A stretch of 64,000 bases of DNA from positions 1,178,001 through 1,242,000 of the forward strand of contig JAQOTA010000060.1 in NCBI GenBank assembly GCA_029532415.1, given 5' to 3'. Source of the stretch: Marasmius tenuissimus (taxonomy: Eukaryota; Basidiomycota; Agaricomycetes; Agaricales; Marasmiaceae). This document shows, piece by piece, positions 47,296 through 59,322 of this stretch (position 1 is the stretch's first letter; the number at the start of each line of letters is the position of its first letter). Under the pieces are notes generated by a model, which was not told the origin of the DNA, did no database searches, and saw only the letters and a program-made list of their open reading frames with translations. Position numbers and translations under genes: made by a program.

Positions 47296-48109
47296 TCAAC
47301 GTTCTCTCTCCCTGTCCAACGGTTGGAAGCGCGTATAATACTGTCGAAAATAATCAGTGGCCCGAGAACAATCCGAGACAAGAAAACTCACTTGTTTTGT
47401 GAATGTCTCCACGATATCTTGCGTAGACTCTGGGAGATCCTCCACGAACCTCGCAGGAGACCCCCCAAACAAAGCCAGAGCAGGGATGACAGTGTTGGCA
47501 GGTACGACAGTGTTATCTGCAACCTTCGCGCAATCCTTGATTATGGTAAACTTCCCCTGTGGGTTTCGAATAAAAAGGTGTGTGGTAGAAGCGAGTGAAA
47601 GTGAAAGGAAGGGCGCACGATAACACAATTCTTGCCTATCTCGACATGATTCCCAATTGTCGCAGCTTCGACCACAGAGTTCGCTCCAATATGAACATGG
47701 TCGCCTACTTTCATCGGATAATAGTTGAAGGCTCCTCGGTAAGTTTTGTAGGGTGGCCTACATGAGAATATGAGTTCTGAAATCTGCAGGCGGCAATATA
47801 CACCAAGAGCACACCTCAAGACACAACCCTCACCAACCAGACAGTATCTCCCGAGAGATATAACCACAGCATGTCCAGGACCAGACCGTCGTAAATCACC
47901 ACGTATTATGGCACCACTGGATATGATCGTCTTGCCACCCAAAATGATGTTTTGTGGTCCCGCAATGGCAGCCTTCCTCGACACCTTGTTTCCCGTGTCC
48001 TGAAGAGCGAGAAGGATTTATAGGTCGGTCTCTATGTCATGCAAGACAGAATGTGTTACCGCACGGTCTCTATGTATTCGGATTTCGAGTAGTAAATTGG
48101 TGGGTCCAT
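47296..48109 (-). CDS. dynactin subunit 5 (p25), left-handed beta-helix
   Basis: Exons from ATG 48109 (MDPPIYYSKSEYIET, then DTGNKVSRKAA after an intron) to the stop at 47298-47296. The protein follows the p25 order exactly: GPQNIILGGKTIISSGAIIRGDLRR, RYCLVGEGCVLRPPYKTYRG, FNYYPMKVGDHVHIGANSVVEAATIGNHVEIGKNCVI, KDCAKVADNTVVPANTVIPALALFGGSPARF and YYTRFQPL. The hexapeptide repeats form a left-handed beta-helix. p25 sits in the dynactin pointed-end complex and, in filamentous fungi, links dynein to early endosomes. Length about 195 residues, normal for the family. It shares a 78-bp divergent promoter with the gene at 48187. Confidence 0.9.
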
Positions 48110-48186
48110 GTTGAAGGAAAGAAAGCGGTTGCGGGCGCTTGTTTGTTCACGAGAAGGACCGACACGCGCTTACTGCTTCGTAATTC

Positions 48187-49040
48187 ATGTTACGCTCTGC
48201 CCTCTGCCATCGCTATCCTCTGCTCGTCCACAATACCCCTATACAGAGGGTTTCACGCGTCTCAGCGCTCTGGAATTCATCGCAATGGAGAATAACGTCT
48301 ACACGGAGGGCCTTTTTGTCAAGCTCGACTCATCGTGCTGAGTCGGTGACAAAACCTGTACTCGAAACGAATTCACCCGGCACGTCTCCGACACCCTCAG
48401 CGACATCGACTACTCAGACGACGACGGCAGTGAAGGATGGGGGCTACTATATGGGTCCATTGACAGCCACTTTCAGGCGACTCAAGATGTTTTCTTTAGG
48501 ATCTTTCGGTCTTTCCTTCACCTTGGCGCCATTCATTTTCGTGATTGACTCGAGCTTACCAACTTTCGCGAGAATGGCACTTGCTTTCACTGCCGTTTCA
48601 ACCTCAGGAGTCAGTACAGCACTTGTCGCGTGGGTTGCACGACCGTATGTGTCGGCATTGAGAAGATTGGAGCCTGAAGATACCGGAGGAGTACGGGGGA
48701 TTGAAATGCTTACATCCACCTTGACATTGAGCCCGAGAATTACTCGAGTACGTGCTTCAATAGGGCAATTCAGAAGATATTCAATGATCATTCTTCTGTT
48801 CTGCAGGTCTACGACTCCGATTTTCTGGTTGAAACACAACGGCCGTTTGCAAAATGGGAACTCGCCAAACAAGTTGCTTTGCCGACACCACAGGATGGAT
48901 CCTCTCTCCCCTCAGCCGGTAAAGAGGAGACCATTGCTGAGACCTTCGATAAGGACGGCAAGTTGGTTGGAAGTTGGATAGTGAAGTGGGGAGAGAAAGG
49001 AGAAGGCGATTGTAGCGCGGTGGGAAAACCAGACCGGTGA
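48187..49040 (+). CDS. TMEM70-like mitochondrial inner-membrane protein
   Basis: Two exons: 48187 to about 48750, then about 48808 to the stop at 49038-49040. The N-terminus is rich in Arg/Ser with no acids (MLRSALCHRYPLLVHN), consistent with a mitochondrial presequence. The core reads GGYYMGPLTATFRRLKMFSLGSFGLSF, two hydrophobic helices (FSLGSFGLSFTLAPFIFV; MALAFTAVSTSGVSTALVAW), then the family-like RPYVSALRRLEP. TMEM70/TMEM186/TMEM223 relatives assist assembly of respiratory complexes; that a basidiomycete member does the same is inference. The C-terminal soluble part (VETQRPFAKWELAKQ) is conserved in style. It overlaps the divergent promoter of dynactin p25. Confidence 0.65.
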
Positions 49041-50764
49041 GTTGCCTGATCTTCGGGGTGCCTTTTGGGTCTAATAGGGCGAAAGTCATTTCAATGTTCA
49101 TCTAGAACTATTGCAATAGTCGGACGATACAGATCCGTCCGCTATCTCTTCCATAGCGCAGCATCATCATACATAAGTTGCATATCCTGCTCCGTTTGTA
49201 CAATAAATCAAACCAGCACGGTGTGATCTTCAGCTCGCGTGGGGGCGTTCAAGGCGCAGAAGTTCGAGTTTGATCAGCATGGCCGTTTCGGCCATTTCTA
49301 TGCACGATGCTGACAGGTCCATGATCCATACCATACTGTCAGCACTTGAGACGGCCCGAAAACATAGAATATAGTCCACAGTCGACATAATATCGACATG
49401 GACGAGGTGCACCTTGGATGCAAAATTCGAGAGTCTGAGATCCCTTGCCCTTCTGTGATAAGATGTAGATAAGATCTGATGTAGCACACTGATAGGGAGG
49501 TCACGCTGAAGATGAGATTGGAAGATTATGAGACGGATAAGACGGAATGCGGATCTCAGTCCGATATCACCGAGTATACCCGAGGGCCCTGAAAAGGGAC
49601 TAGACTTTTGTAATTCCCAACTAGCGTCCATATTTCAGGCCATATATCAGCAGCTAGAACAAGCCCAAGGTACTCGAGAGTCGATGCGATATATACGACT
49701 CAATCAAGACTTCGGAAAGTGCCGCAAAGGACATTTTGTTGAAACTCACTTCTTACATCTTACATCTGCGCCTCGGACCAAGAGTGGGGTGCCCTCGCGT
49801 AGCCTGGCGTGAGAATTTGATATCCGAGGCTTCCATTGGCAGCGGTGCTAGGATACCATGTTTCTCTCTGCAACTATCCCTGTCCCTCCTCATGTCATTG
49901 TATGTCATTTAGTATAGCAGTCATGTTTTAAAAACCACAGGAACCTTGAGTTGAGTACGTTGGTCAGCAGCAAGCTTTGCTAAGCCCCGCACTGTTAGTA
50001 TTTTCCTCTGACGGGCTCAACGACTACCTTCCCCTCGGATGCATGTGGCGGAAACTCTAAACTAGGCCACCTTGCTATTCATGTCCTCTCTCTACCTGTA
50101 TATCGTTATCCCGTTGTACTGCGAGTTTCATAATGATTCAGGTGTCGATTTGTAGTTTTTTGAGCATGGGGAATCCGTTGAGGTGATTATTCCAGGCTGA
50201 TTTCCAACGCTTTACAAGGTAAGACCACACACCGCGCGATGACCTCAAATTTCCGACTTGGCTGAAAAACCACCTGTGTGTACCCAGAAGGGTCTCGAGG
50301 AGGTGAATCTACTGACCATATGCTTATATTAGTACTGATATTCGGGTCAGCGTGCTGGTTTGATTTATTGTACAAACGGAGCAGGATAGTTGCACTCGTG
50401 AGCCACGCCCAATAACCATCTTACACTCTTGAACCTGATTACTCTCAGCGTGCCGTGAGCGCGGATCGTGCCCACAAAGCTCACGCCTGAAAGTATATGT
50501 ACTGTAAATACAGCTTCCGGCCGGTTAGAGGACGTCTGCGGCAGTTCCGATATTTCCGCGGGTGTTTTCTCCCAAATCTATCTTCATTCACAACAGCCAC
50601 TTCGTTGAGCTTGAAAGCTGCGTCATGATATATCCAGCATCACCAGACGTATATAATGAGCTGCTCTGTATGTTCCGTGCAGATCATAACTCCTCATTTC
50701 GCGAGTTTTTATATGCGCATCTCTCTCTTCCTCTAACTCCGATAAGTTTTTTTCCAGCACCCAC
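49041..50764. other. 1.7-kb intergenic region
   Basis: The longest gene-poor stretch in the right half. A 133-codon minus frame (49230-49631, starting MDASWELQKSSPFSG) is the only one of note; it lacks motifs or introns and I do not call it. No RNA gene or transposase signal was seen. Confidence 0.45.
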
Positions 50765-51738
50765 ATGATCCCGACTTCCTCTACCTATTCGTTCGACTCT
50801 CCAGATGCCGATATCATCATAATTTCAAGCTCCTGCGAGCCCATACCCAGAGAATTCCGCCTGCATAGGAACATCTTAACTCTTGCTTCGCCATTCTTCC
50901 AGGACATGTTCTCTTTGCCGCAATCCCACCATTCTAGCAAACAAGAAGTCCCCATATTACCGGTCTCTGAATCTTCGGATACACTGGACACGCTATTTCA
51001 CTTTGTATATCCAATTTTGGACCCCTTCATCGAAACTTTGGATGTGTTGGAAGCTGTACTCGAAGCAGCAGTCAAATATGACTTCCTATCAGCCATTCAA
51101 CACTTGCGCAAAGTTCTCGTTGAGCAAAGGTTCTTGACGAACTTTCCTTTGCGAGTTTTTGCCATAGCGTGGAGGTACGATGTGAGTCAATTTGTTCTTC
51201 TTCTCGTATCCCCTTGATCTGATACTTACCTCAATATCAGTTTCAGGAAGAGATTGATCTGGCTGTGCGATATACCCTCAACACCGATATCGTAGGAACC
51301 CATTCGTTCGTCTCAGTTCCCAGTTTACTGACCGTGATTTCCTCCCAGCTGAGCGTCCCGCTCACAAATGACCTCAAACATGTAACAGCTCATACGTTCC
51401 GGCGTCTGGTGGACCTGCATCGGCGACGCACCAGCGCCGCACACGACCTTCTCCAAATACCCCACGAAGTCAAGTGTCCTCACTGTAATGGCTATGGACA
51501 CGCCCGATATAACGCCCCAAAATGGTGGTACGAGTGGATGAAGAGAGCAAAGGAGGAGTTGTCGTTGAGGCCATCTTCCAGTGTTATCTTCCAGCCGGAG
51601 TTCATGTCGCAGGTCGCGACCGTGGTGGGGTGCCCTCAATGCCCTAGCAGTATGTTTGGATGCTTAACGCATCTCGAGAAGATCAGACGAGATATAGACG
51701 CACTCCCGTGCGAGATGCAATGTCCGTCAGATTCATAG
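50765..51738 (+). CDS. BTB/POZ domain protein
   Basis: Two exons: 50765 to about 51181 and about 51241 to the stop at 51738, about 305 residues. The BTB start is DADIIIISSS...REFRLHRNILTLASPFFQDMF (about 50810-50915), the classic H-R/K-x-x-L-x-x-x-S-x-x-F core, followed by LDTLFHFVYP. The C-terminal part has two CxxC pairs (VKCPHCNGYG; VVGCPQCPSS), perhaps a small zinc site, as in many Agaricomycete BTB proteins. BTB proteins dimerise or recruit cullin 3; no partner domain such as Kelch is present. Species-expanded family, so function is open. Confidence 0.8.
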
Positions 51739-51866
51739 AATCATTCGGTGCTGATGTTCTTTTGGGCGTAGCTGAGTACAGATCCGGTGTATAGATAGTA
51801 GGGGTGTGGTCGTATGAGTATCTTAGTCATAGTATATAATACAGCATCGAACTGTAGGCCGTTGTA

Positions 51867-54293
51867 TTATAGTTTGGCCTTCAGTTCTTTAAGCCTCGCA
51901 TATTGCATAGCTTCGTCTGCACGGCGAATGGGTTAATCGCATTGAGGAAAAGAAGCGATCAGACTTACAGTTCGAATGATAGAGGTTGTCCTGAGGTACT
52001 GAGACAATGTGTGATGACAGGTTAGAGGCATCGACCATTTCTGGGACTATATCTTTGAGTGTTGGTGCGCCAATGAGACGCATGTTCATCTCAAATTCAT
52101 CCTGCAAGGGTTGTGAGTGTATGTGACAGACAGAAATCCATAGGCACCTACGCGAAGAATCTGTAGTGCTTTTTCAACTCCCTCCTGCCCGTAGGCCGAG
52201 AAAGCATAGAGGAATGGACGTCCAATGCCGACTGTAAAGGTTTATCAAATTTGGGTTCTACTCGGGATAGAATGCGAGCTCACCAGCCGTCGCCCCCAAA
52301 GCAACTGCCTTGATAACATCCGTCGCTCGTCTCACACCTCCGTCAACGAACAGTGCAAACTTTTCATTGGGGAATGTCAATCCCCGCTTCTCGTTCAGTT
52401 TGGCGACACATTCAGCGAGGACTTCTATGCCAGAGCGAGCAAAGTCGAGTTGGCGTCCGCCGTGGTTCGACAGCACGACACCGGCCAATCCCTGGTCGTA
52501 AGCCTCGAGCGCGTCCTTTACGGCCCTGACGTCAGCCATGACCTTACGCGCATCGCAGAGAGCGACCTACCTCCCAGCACTGAACGCCTTTGAGAATCAA
52601 CGGCACTAAAAATCACATCCTCAGCAAAGCACCGCCGTTTAGAGACAACATCAACGTACTTTTTGTGATACTCTTGAACCACGGTATGTCGCTCCAACTT
52701 AGACCAGGGTCAATGAATGACTAGTTGAGCGAATGTGAGCAGAAGATGACGGAACAGAGATGAAAGGCATACGCTGATTGCTCTTGCTGCGCCCTGCGTC
52801 CTGTCGACACCTTTCCCTCCTGCTTTTGCCACCTCTGAGGGATCGTCTGCCTCAAATTTCATTCGCATGTCCTTGAAACTGAGAATGAGCATCTGCATGG
52901 TTTCATGACAAAGGCAGAGCAACCTTCTCCCGTCGCCCGAGCTGCGGGGCATCGACGGTGATGAAAAGGCCTTTGATTCCCCTCTTCTCCGCATGCTGAA
53001 CGATCCGTTTCGTGATCTCCCGGTCCTTGTTCACGTACCTGGCACGGCCAAGTGTCATGGTATGAATACGTTCAATGACGGCTGGAACTCACAACTGGAG
53101 GAATTGAACTTGACCGGGTTTTGCATTATCGACGAGCTCGTCAAATGAGCAAGAGGCCAAGGTCGGTATCTTTGGCACGTTAACCGCAAGAAAAGCATGT
53201 TTATATGAGGGTACATACCATTTGTATCACGTCGTTCTTCGCCGCTGCTCTTGTGAGATTCAGTTCACCGTCTGGATGGCCGAGTTTTCCTAGTGCTGTT
53301 GCCGTCTGAAGAAAAGTGAGATAGGAGCGTAAGTTGGAGGGCAACTGCGCGGCTCACAATGTAGATTGGCATAGACGTCTTGTGCCCGAGTATTGTGGTA
53401 GAGAAGTCGACATTGGTGACATCCCGCATTACGCGCGGACGGAACCAGATCCTACAACAGTCCTTAACCCAGAGCTTTCGGCGGAGGAATGGCGAAGAAT
53501 ATTACCTGTGGTAAGCAGCGTGGTTTTCCCGTATCGTAATTTCGTCGTCGGCTGCCGATGAATAGTATGCCCACGCCTTCTCTGGCATGATTTGCCTCGC
53601 GATATACTAGAAGTATTATGAGTGGTAGTTCCAAATCCAGGCCTGTAGAGGTACCTCAAAGTCGTGGAAGTTGAGGATTTCCTCTAATGAGGGTTTATTT
53701 CCTGCCCTTTCCAATCTGGCCTTCTCCTCGTCCGTAATCACGACTTCCACCTTCTCCACCGTTTCCATCTCAACAGGACCCAAGCTTTTCGAAGGATTGA
53801 GGTCGGTCATCGACAGAATCCCGAATTCGGTGAGTGACGTACTGTTTCTCGGGCGGAAGGTTGGTTGTTATCGCGTCTGGAGGGTGAATCGGGTCATATT
53901 CTTGCCTGTGGGTCCAACCATAGGTCTGAGTTGCTGTATATCAAGATACTGAAGGAGACGTACGTAGCATCTTTCCCGGCGTATTTCAGAATGATCTTGC
54001 TCCCCCCTTGTTGGAATACCCGGTCGATACTTGATTCACGATATGTTTACAAGAGACTGACCAGGATGTTCTGGGAGATAGATGAGGAAACGATATGAGA
54101 ATGCGTAGTCAGACAATCTCACCGTCGAGAAATTCAGTGACATCGTAAACCTTCCCTGTTTCCGGAACGTATGAATGAGACTTGCTTCTTGCGGACGAGT
54201 GACAGAGTACTTGCCATGAACGATAATCCAGCAGCTCTCCCTCGTGTTGTGCTGAGCAACTTCCTTCCCAGACAATTTGTTTTCGTGAGACAT
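51867..54293 (-). CDS. CYB2: cytochrome b2 (L-lactate dehydrogenase, cytochrome b5/FMN), paralog 2
   Basis: About 14 exons from ATG 54293 (MSHENKLSGKEVAQHNTRESCW) to TAA at 51869-51867 (ending LKELKAKL). The heme domain has [26 protein letters not shown] and YDPIHPPDAI. The FMN domain contains WAYYSSAADDEIT, HPDGELNLTRAA-like sequence, LFITVDAPQLGRREKDMRMKFE (about 52890), LILKGVQCWEDALEAYDQGLAGVVLSNHGGRQLDF (about 52600-52440, signature with the catalytic His), and FVDGGVRRATDVIKAVALGA. It transfers electrons from L-lactate to cytochrome c in yeast, but no mitochondrial presequence is visible here. It matches yeast CYB2 spacing better than the paralog at 14.5 kb. The neighbours are unrelated. 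Confidence 0.88.
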
Positions 54294-55059
54294 ATGGGGT
54301 GTGGGGTAGAGAGTGAGGTGGTGGTCTGAGCCCAAGGTACAATAAACCCCACAGGAATTTTGAGGAATTGTGAACCTCCAGGTCCGCATCGGGTATCCGT
54401 TCCCCCCGCATTTCCGGGCCGGAAAAGTAGAGCCAATCAGCTGTCTCTGATATCCGAGGTGCTGACTAAGCATGCCCCACTTCTCACCTCCCCGCGATCA
54501 GTCGACACAAAATCGACATTCTTCCTCATCGGGCCCCGGGGCCACTTGCAGAGTGACAAACCCAAGACTGGGAATCGTATAGTCAACTACCACGTCAATC
54601 ACTGCAATCTCACCCAAAGGTACTGATCACCGGCAAGCGTCGGCGGTGGGTGGTTCTCCCTCCGACGTATTTTCACTGCCGGCTTTTGTTGTCGCACCCG
54701 GGCTTGGTTCAATAAGGACCAATATCGAGGAGCCCATCCCAACCAACTTGCTTGGGCTGATGTACGGTATCATGTAAGAATATATTTCGACGCACATGAC
54801 CCACAGAAAATTAGCACTCTCTCATGTTGAGTGTACAGAATCATGTTAAAGGCTTCGCCCAAGTGTAACCCACTGCCGGCGAGGGAATCGTTTCCTAATT
54901 AGCGGGCATAAGCCCTTTATTCATTCCAAGATTAAGCCAACTACAACCCAAATAACTATAGTAATGTACTACAAAAGAAAGAAGCAATACAGATACACCT
55001 TACAACAGGTAGGATCCGCAGATACACACACACACACACACAACAAGAGTCGGACAGAT
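54294..55059. other. intergenic with CA microsatellite
   Basis: Upstream of cytochrome b2 and downstream of the ICL/PEPM gene. It contains a perfect 12-bp palindrome GGCCCCGGGGCC at 54532-54543 and a (CA)n tract at the right end. No gene. Confidence 0.5.
55023..55043 (+). repeat. (CA)n microsatellite
   Basis: About ten CA dinucleotides in a row, in the 3' UTR of the minus-strand gene ending at 55060. Confidence 0.85.
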
Positions 55060-56500
55060 TTACACAAGCTGGAACGCTGTTCCTCCGGCCTTTGCATCGA
55101 GATCAACGACCTCTTGTAGACCTATCACCGTCGGAAAGTGGTCAGCGTTGCCTGGTGAGCGACTGTGCAGTGAAACTTACCCATAACTTCGAAGAACTTC
55201 TTCGGGTCCATTCCTTGTGCAGAGGCAAAGTCTGTGCCTGTCTTTTTCAGGGAATGCATAGCAGCTCTAACTGCATGCACCATAGCGACACAGGATACCA
55301 AGGAGAAGACTAAAGGGCCTAGTCAGTGTCCGCACGAAAGCCGGTGGCACTCATTCTGTAACTCACTGATGATTTTGGCACCCATCTCTTCAGCTTGGTG
55401 GTAGGTGAACGCGGGGGTAAGCCCTCCGGAGATGACGTTCACGAGAACGGGAGTGGGCGCGAGGGCCTGCACTGTGCTCTCCAAGAGCTCCTTTGTCTTG
55501 ACACCTTCGATGAAGCAGACATCAGCCCCAGCGGCGGCAGCGAGCCTCAGACGGGTAATGGCCTCCTCCATCCCTCTGAAGAGCGAGTCAGTAGCAATCC
55601 TCGCTATGATGGAGCTAGCCATTAGACTCACAGGACTTGTGCAGAGTCAGTCCTGCCAATGATGACCTGGAAAATTGCAAGTGTTGAGAACTTGATACGA
55701 AGTCTGTTGAGCCAGAGAGACAACATACGAAATCAGAACCCCCTGGTATCGAGTCCCGGGCCAGAACAGCAGCCCTTATACGAGTAAGGAACTCCTCCCT
55801 CGAAACGACCTGTTTGCCCATCAAATGGCCGCAACGTTTGGTCTGGACCTGGTCCTCAATGTGGAGGGCAGCGATTCCTGCTCTGATGTAAGTCTTGACA
55901 GTGCGGGCCACGTTTGCCGGGCCTCCAAATCTGGGAGCAAAGACCATGAATCATCAGGAGTCTACAACGCTCTCTCGATACTCACCCAGTGTCGGCGTCA
56001 GCAATGACTGGGACGGAAGGGTCCAAACTCGAGACCATTTGCCCGGCCTCGGCGAAGTCGTTTAGTGTTGCGATAGCCAAGTCGGGTTGACCTAGGCGGG
56101 ACGCTGTGGTAGCGGCGCCACTGGAAAGAGATATGAGCCGGCTGGCGGAACTCTGCCAGAGAGCACCTCACCTCTGATACAAGCAGTCGAAACCTGCTTC
56201 AAGAGCACAACGGGCGCTTATACCGTCGCAGATGCCAGGAGCGACCTGAAGTAGGTGAGTTCAATGAGGGGTATGAAATACGACAAGGAAGAAACTTACA
56301 ACGATGCCAGGCCGTGCGAGCATCTGGCGAAGTCTTGTAGAAGGGTTGGTAGAAAGAGGACCTTCCAAAAAGTTTTTGGGGTCCAACCGGGCGTTGTAGT
56401 AGACGTCAGAATCAGCGGAGTCTTCACTGGCATGCTGAACCGTTGAGGTGGCGGTGGCAGCGTTCTCAACGGCGGTATGATAATCTTGAGCGGGGGACAT
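55060..56500 (-). CDS. isocitrate lyase/PEP mutase superfamily enzyme, copy 1
   Basis: Exons from ATG 56500 ([15 protein letters not shown]) to the stop at 55062-55060 (ending GGTAFQLV). After a 55-residue N-terminal extension: [36 protein letters not shown] (about 56360-56170), [47 protein letters not shown] with the superfamily's K-R-C-G-H catalytic loop (about 55870-55800), then VIIGRTDSA and [10 protein letters not shown]. Enzymes of this class break or form C-C or C-P bonds (methylisocitrate lyase, dimethylmalate lyase, oxaloacetate hydrolase, PEP mutase). The residues that separate these activities could not be judged safely. Tandem paralog at 57360. Confidence 0.85.
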
Positions 56501-57359
56501 CGTCTAGTACGTCGAGGGTGTTTGGTTGAAGCGGAACGTGAGTAAGGAAGATGAGAATCGGAGTGAAGAAATGAGATGTCACGGTTGTGTGTCTTTTATA
56601 CACAAAATAGCTGTTGAGGACGCGTGGAGGTATCAATGGAGCAGTGGATGAAAAATACGGGAAAAGCGGACGCGAATGCTCAAATCATAAGGTAAACCGA
56701 GGAGGCCTTACACAGACGAATCCGCATGCCAAGATCACAGTCAATTAGAACCAGACAAGATAGAATTAGTGCGCGACGGATGGTATGTACGAGATTGGTG
56801 CCAAGACCTACCGAGGCGAGTCTCAGAAAAAACTACGGACTCTTTGGGATTGGTTCTGAAGTCCTTCAATTGTGCCCTGGCTGAATGAATGCGATTAGCG
56901 TCTGCAGTATTATCCGTACAGGTAGGGTAGGGAGGTGCCAGTCAACAAAGGAACGAAACCGATCCTCTATGTCCTGTCTTCGAGACTGGCGGACATAGAT
57001 CGGCGTTTATCGACAGTCTGAGCGTGACCCAAGGAATCACCGTCCAAAGTTACTGTCAAAGCTTGTTCCGGTCTTGACAAGTCTACCCGCAGTTTCGCAA
57101 CCCATCTTCCACAATACAAATGTGTCATACAACTAGCTCGGGGGAACCATGGATTCGATCAATCTATTATCTGTTTCTTGGCGTTGAGAATGTCGGAGTA
57201 CGTTTACCTGCAAAAGCCCAGTTTGTCTTTCGGAGCTCGCAGGAGCTCGCATGTACTGCAATGACGATTCGTATGCAAAGCTGTGGATCGAGCCGCATGC
57301 GCGTTTGGAGAACTATGTCATGATTTAAGTGGATACAGAGTACCGACCGGTTAAAGAGA
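56501..57359. other. intergenic between ICL/PEPM copies
   Basis: Promoter of copy 1 and 3' flank of copy 2. No supported ORF or repeat. Confidence 0.45.
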
Positions 57360-58757
57360 TTACACAGAGTCGTAGGACGTCGCTCCAGCTTCTTTGTCGA
57401 GTTTGACGGCAGAGTCCAATCCTGAAGACCGTTAGTCCAGGGACAACAGAGTGACAGAGGGTGCCTACCCATCACCTCAAAGAACTGCCGCGGTCCCATG
57501 CCTTGAGCGGTGGGTACGTCGGACCCAGTTTCCTTCAACGATTTGAGGGCTGCTCGTACAGCGTGCACCATAGGAACGGCACTGATCAAAGGGAAGACTG
57601 CAAGAATGGTTATCGGTGATGTCGATGTGTCCGTCGTCCAAAATTAAACGCACTGATTAGTTTTGCACCAAGAGCCTTGGCTTCGTCGGCTGTAAAAGGT
57701 GGCGTAAAGCCTCCAGTCACGACGTTCAGTAGGACCTGCCCCATAACATCAGATTCGGTATCGGAGAATGTTTTTAGGGTGGCGAACTGGTTTGGGCGCG
57801 AAAGTCTTCACGGTAAGTTCTAGATCCTCTTTTGAAGCGATACCCTCTAGGAAAAGTACGTCTGCACCTGCATCGGACGCAAGCTTCAGCCGGACAATAG
57901 CCTCTTCCATGCCCCCTTCCCCCTGGGCGGCGTCGGTGCGGGCAATGATCACCTGGGGAGACGAGAGTCAGACAGCGATCAATGATAGGACGAAGAGCAG
58001 TACTATATCAGAGCCCCCAGGTATGCCATCACGTGCTAACACGGCAGCACGAATGCGTGTTGCGAATTCTTCTCTTGTAACCAGCTGTTTTCCGAATAAG
58101 TGACCGCATCGTTTGGTCTGGACCTGGTCTTCGAGGTGAAGCCCAGCCAAGCCGATCCGTGCGTATTGTATGACCGTACGGGCAACCATATTAGGTCCCC
58201 CAAATCTGAAAAAAGTTCATCTGAGTATTTGATCATTACTCTCGCGGATAACTTACCCAGTATCGGCGTCTGCTATAACCGGCTTCGCAGGATCAAGACT
58301 ACAAATTGTAGCCGCCACCTTGGTGAGAAATATATCAAACGCATGGTCTTCGTTACGAGGAAAGCGAGCTGACGTCGACGAAATCGTTCAATGTCGCCAT
58401 GGCTAAGTCTGGCTGGCCAAGTCTTGACGCAGTCGAGGCAGCACCACTAAGAGAGAATGACGTTTATTATCATTGTATGGGGGGTTGATCCACGACGAGA
58501 CAGTTGACCCACCTCTGATATAAACAATCGAAGCCCGCTTCCAGAGCACACCTCGCACTTATTCCGTCAAATACACCAGGGGCAATCTGCACGACCGATC
58601 AGCCCACACCCTGAGCTACTGATAGATATCAGTTCGCACTCACAATCGCTCCTGGACGCGCCAGCAGTTGGCGGAGGCGAGTAGCTGGATTCTGGGAGAG
58701 CTCGCCCTCTCGGAAGTTGGCGGGATCGAGACGTGGGTTTGCGTACGGCTTGGACAT
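57360..58757 (-). CDS. isocitrate lyase/PEP mutase superfamily enzyme, copy 2
   Basis: Same exon order as copy 1, from ATG 58757 (MSKPYANPRLDPANF) to the stop at 57362-57360 (SYDSV). It lacks most of the N-terminal extension of copy 1. Conserved: [38 protein letters not shown] (after an intron at about 58371-58320), [73 protein letters not shown] and VHAVRAALKSLKETG. Catalytic K-R-C-G-H and metal-binding D-A-D are present. Divergence at many positions suggests an old duplication with possible substrate change. The copies share orientation and are 860 bp apart. Confidence 0.85.
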
Positions 58758-59322
58758 GGTGGGTTGAGTACAAGGGGCGGCTATGGTTGCTTATCGACGG
58801 TGGAGGTGAGTTATAAGGTCCAATATAAAGGGACTATCGGGTGATTATTGACTCGGAGGACATTGATCATGAGATTTCGCATGGACATTGAACACTGATG
58901 AGGCTGTCGTGGGCGCCTTGTTCTAGTACAGTAAGCATATTCTGGTCTGTGGGTATGCAGGGAATATCTTTCTGGCCGGTCTAGCTGATTCATCGGCCAC
59001 TTACGATTGTTGGAGGTGAGCACTGAGCGTTCGGAGAGGGTGCCCGATGAGTAGCGGAATAATTTTGGAGACTGAAAATGACAGGAAATTTCATGAGCAA
59101 CAGTGTGACCCCGGCTGTGATGGAAATGGGTTTTCCTGCCGGCGGCATGTTAATAGGCCGGCATAAACTGTAGAGTCAGTCGTGACGTTCTCAGATTCAT
59201 TTGTAGGTCATTGTCATTGTACTTCTGACTACAGTTGTCAGTGGCTGCTACTGCTATTGTTCTCTGATTGTTCTCCATGAAAGTTCTTTCAAATCATCTC
59301 CCTCTTGCTCTCATTCCACGCC
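58758..59322. other. divergent promoter region
   Basis: Shared 5' flank of the minus-strand ICL/PEPM copy 2 and the plus-strand nuclease-helicase gene. A GCCGGC pair (59135-59160) and no ORF. Confidence 0.45.

Noticed and set aside
54532..54543. Perfect 12-bp GC palindrome as an element end
   Set aside because: No partner copy, no flanking duplication; single palindromes of this length occur by chance in 64 kb.
58321..58440. Apparent stop codon in ICL/PEPM copy 2 after LNDFVD
   Set aside because: It lies in a normal short intron; the next exon resumes with [21 protein letters not shown] in frame.
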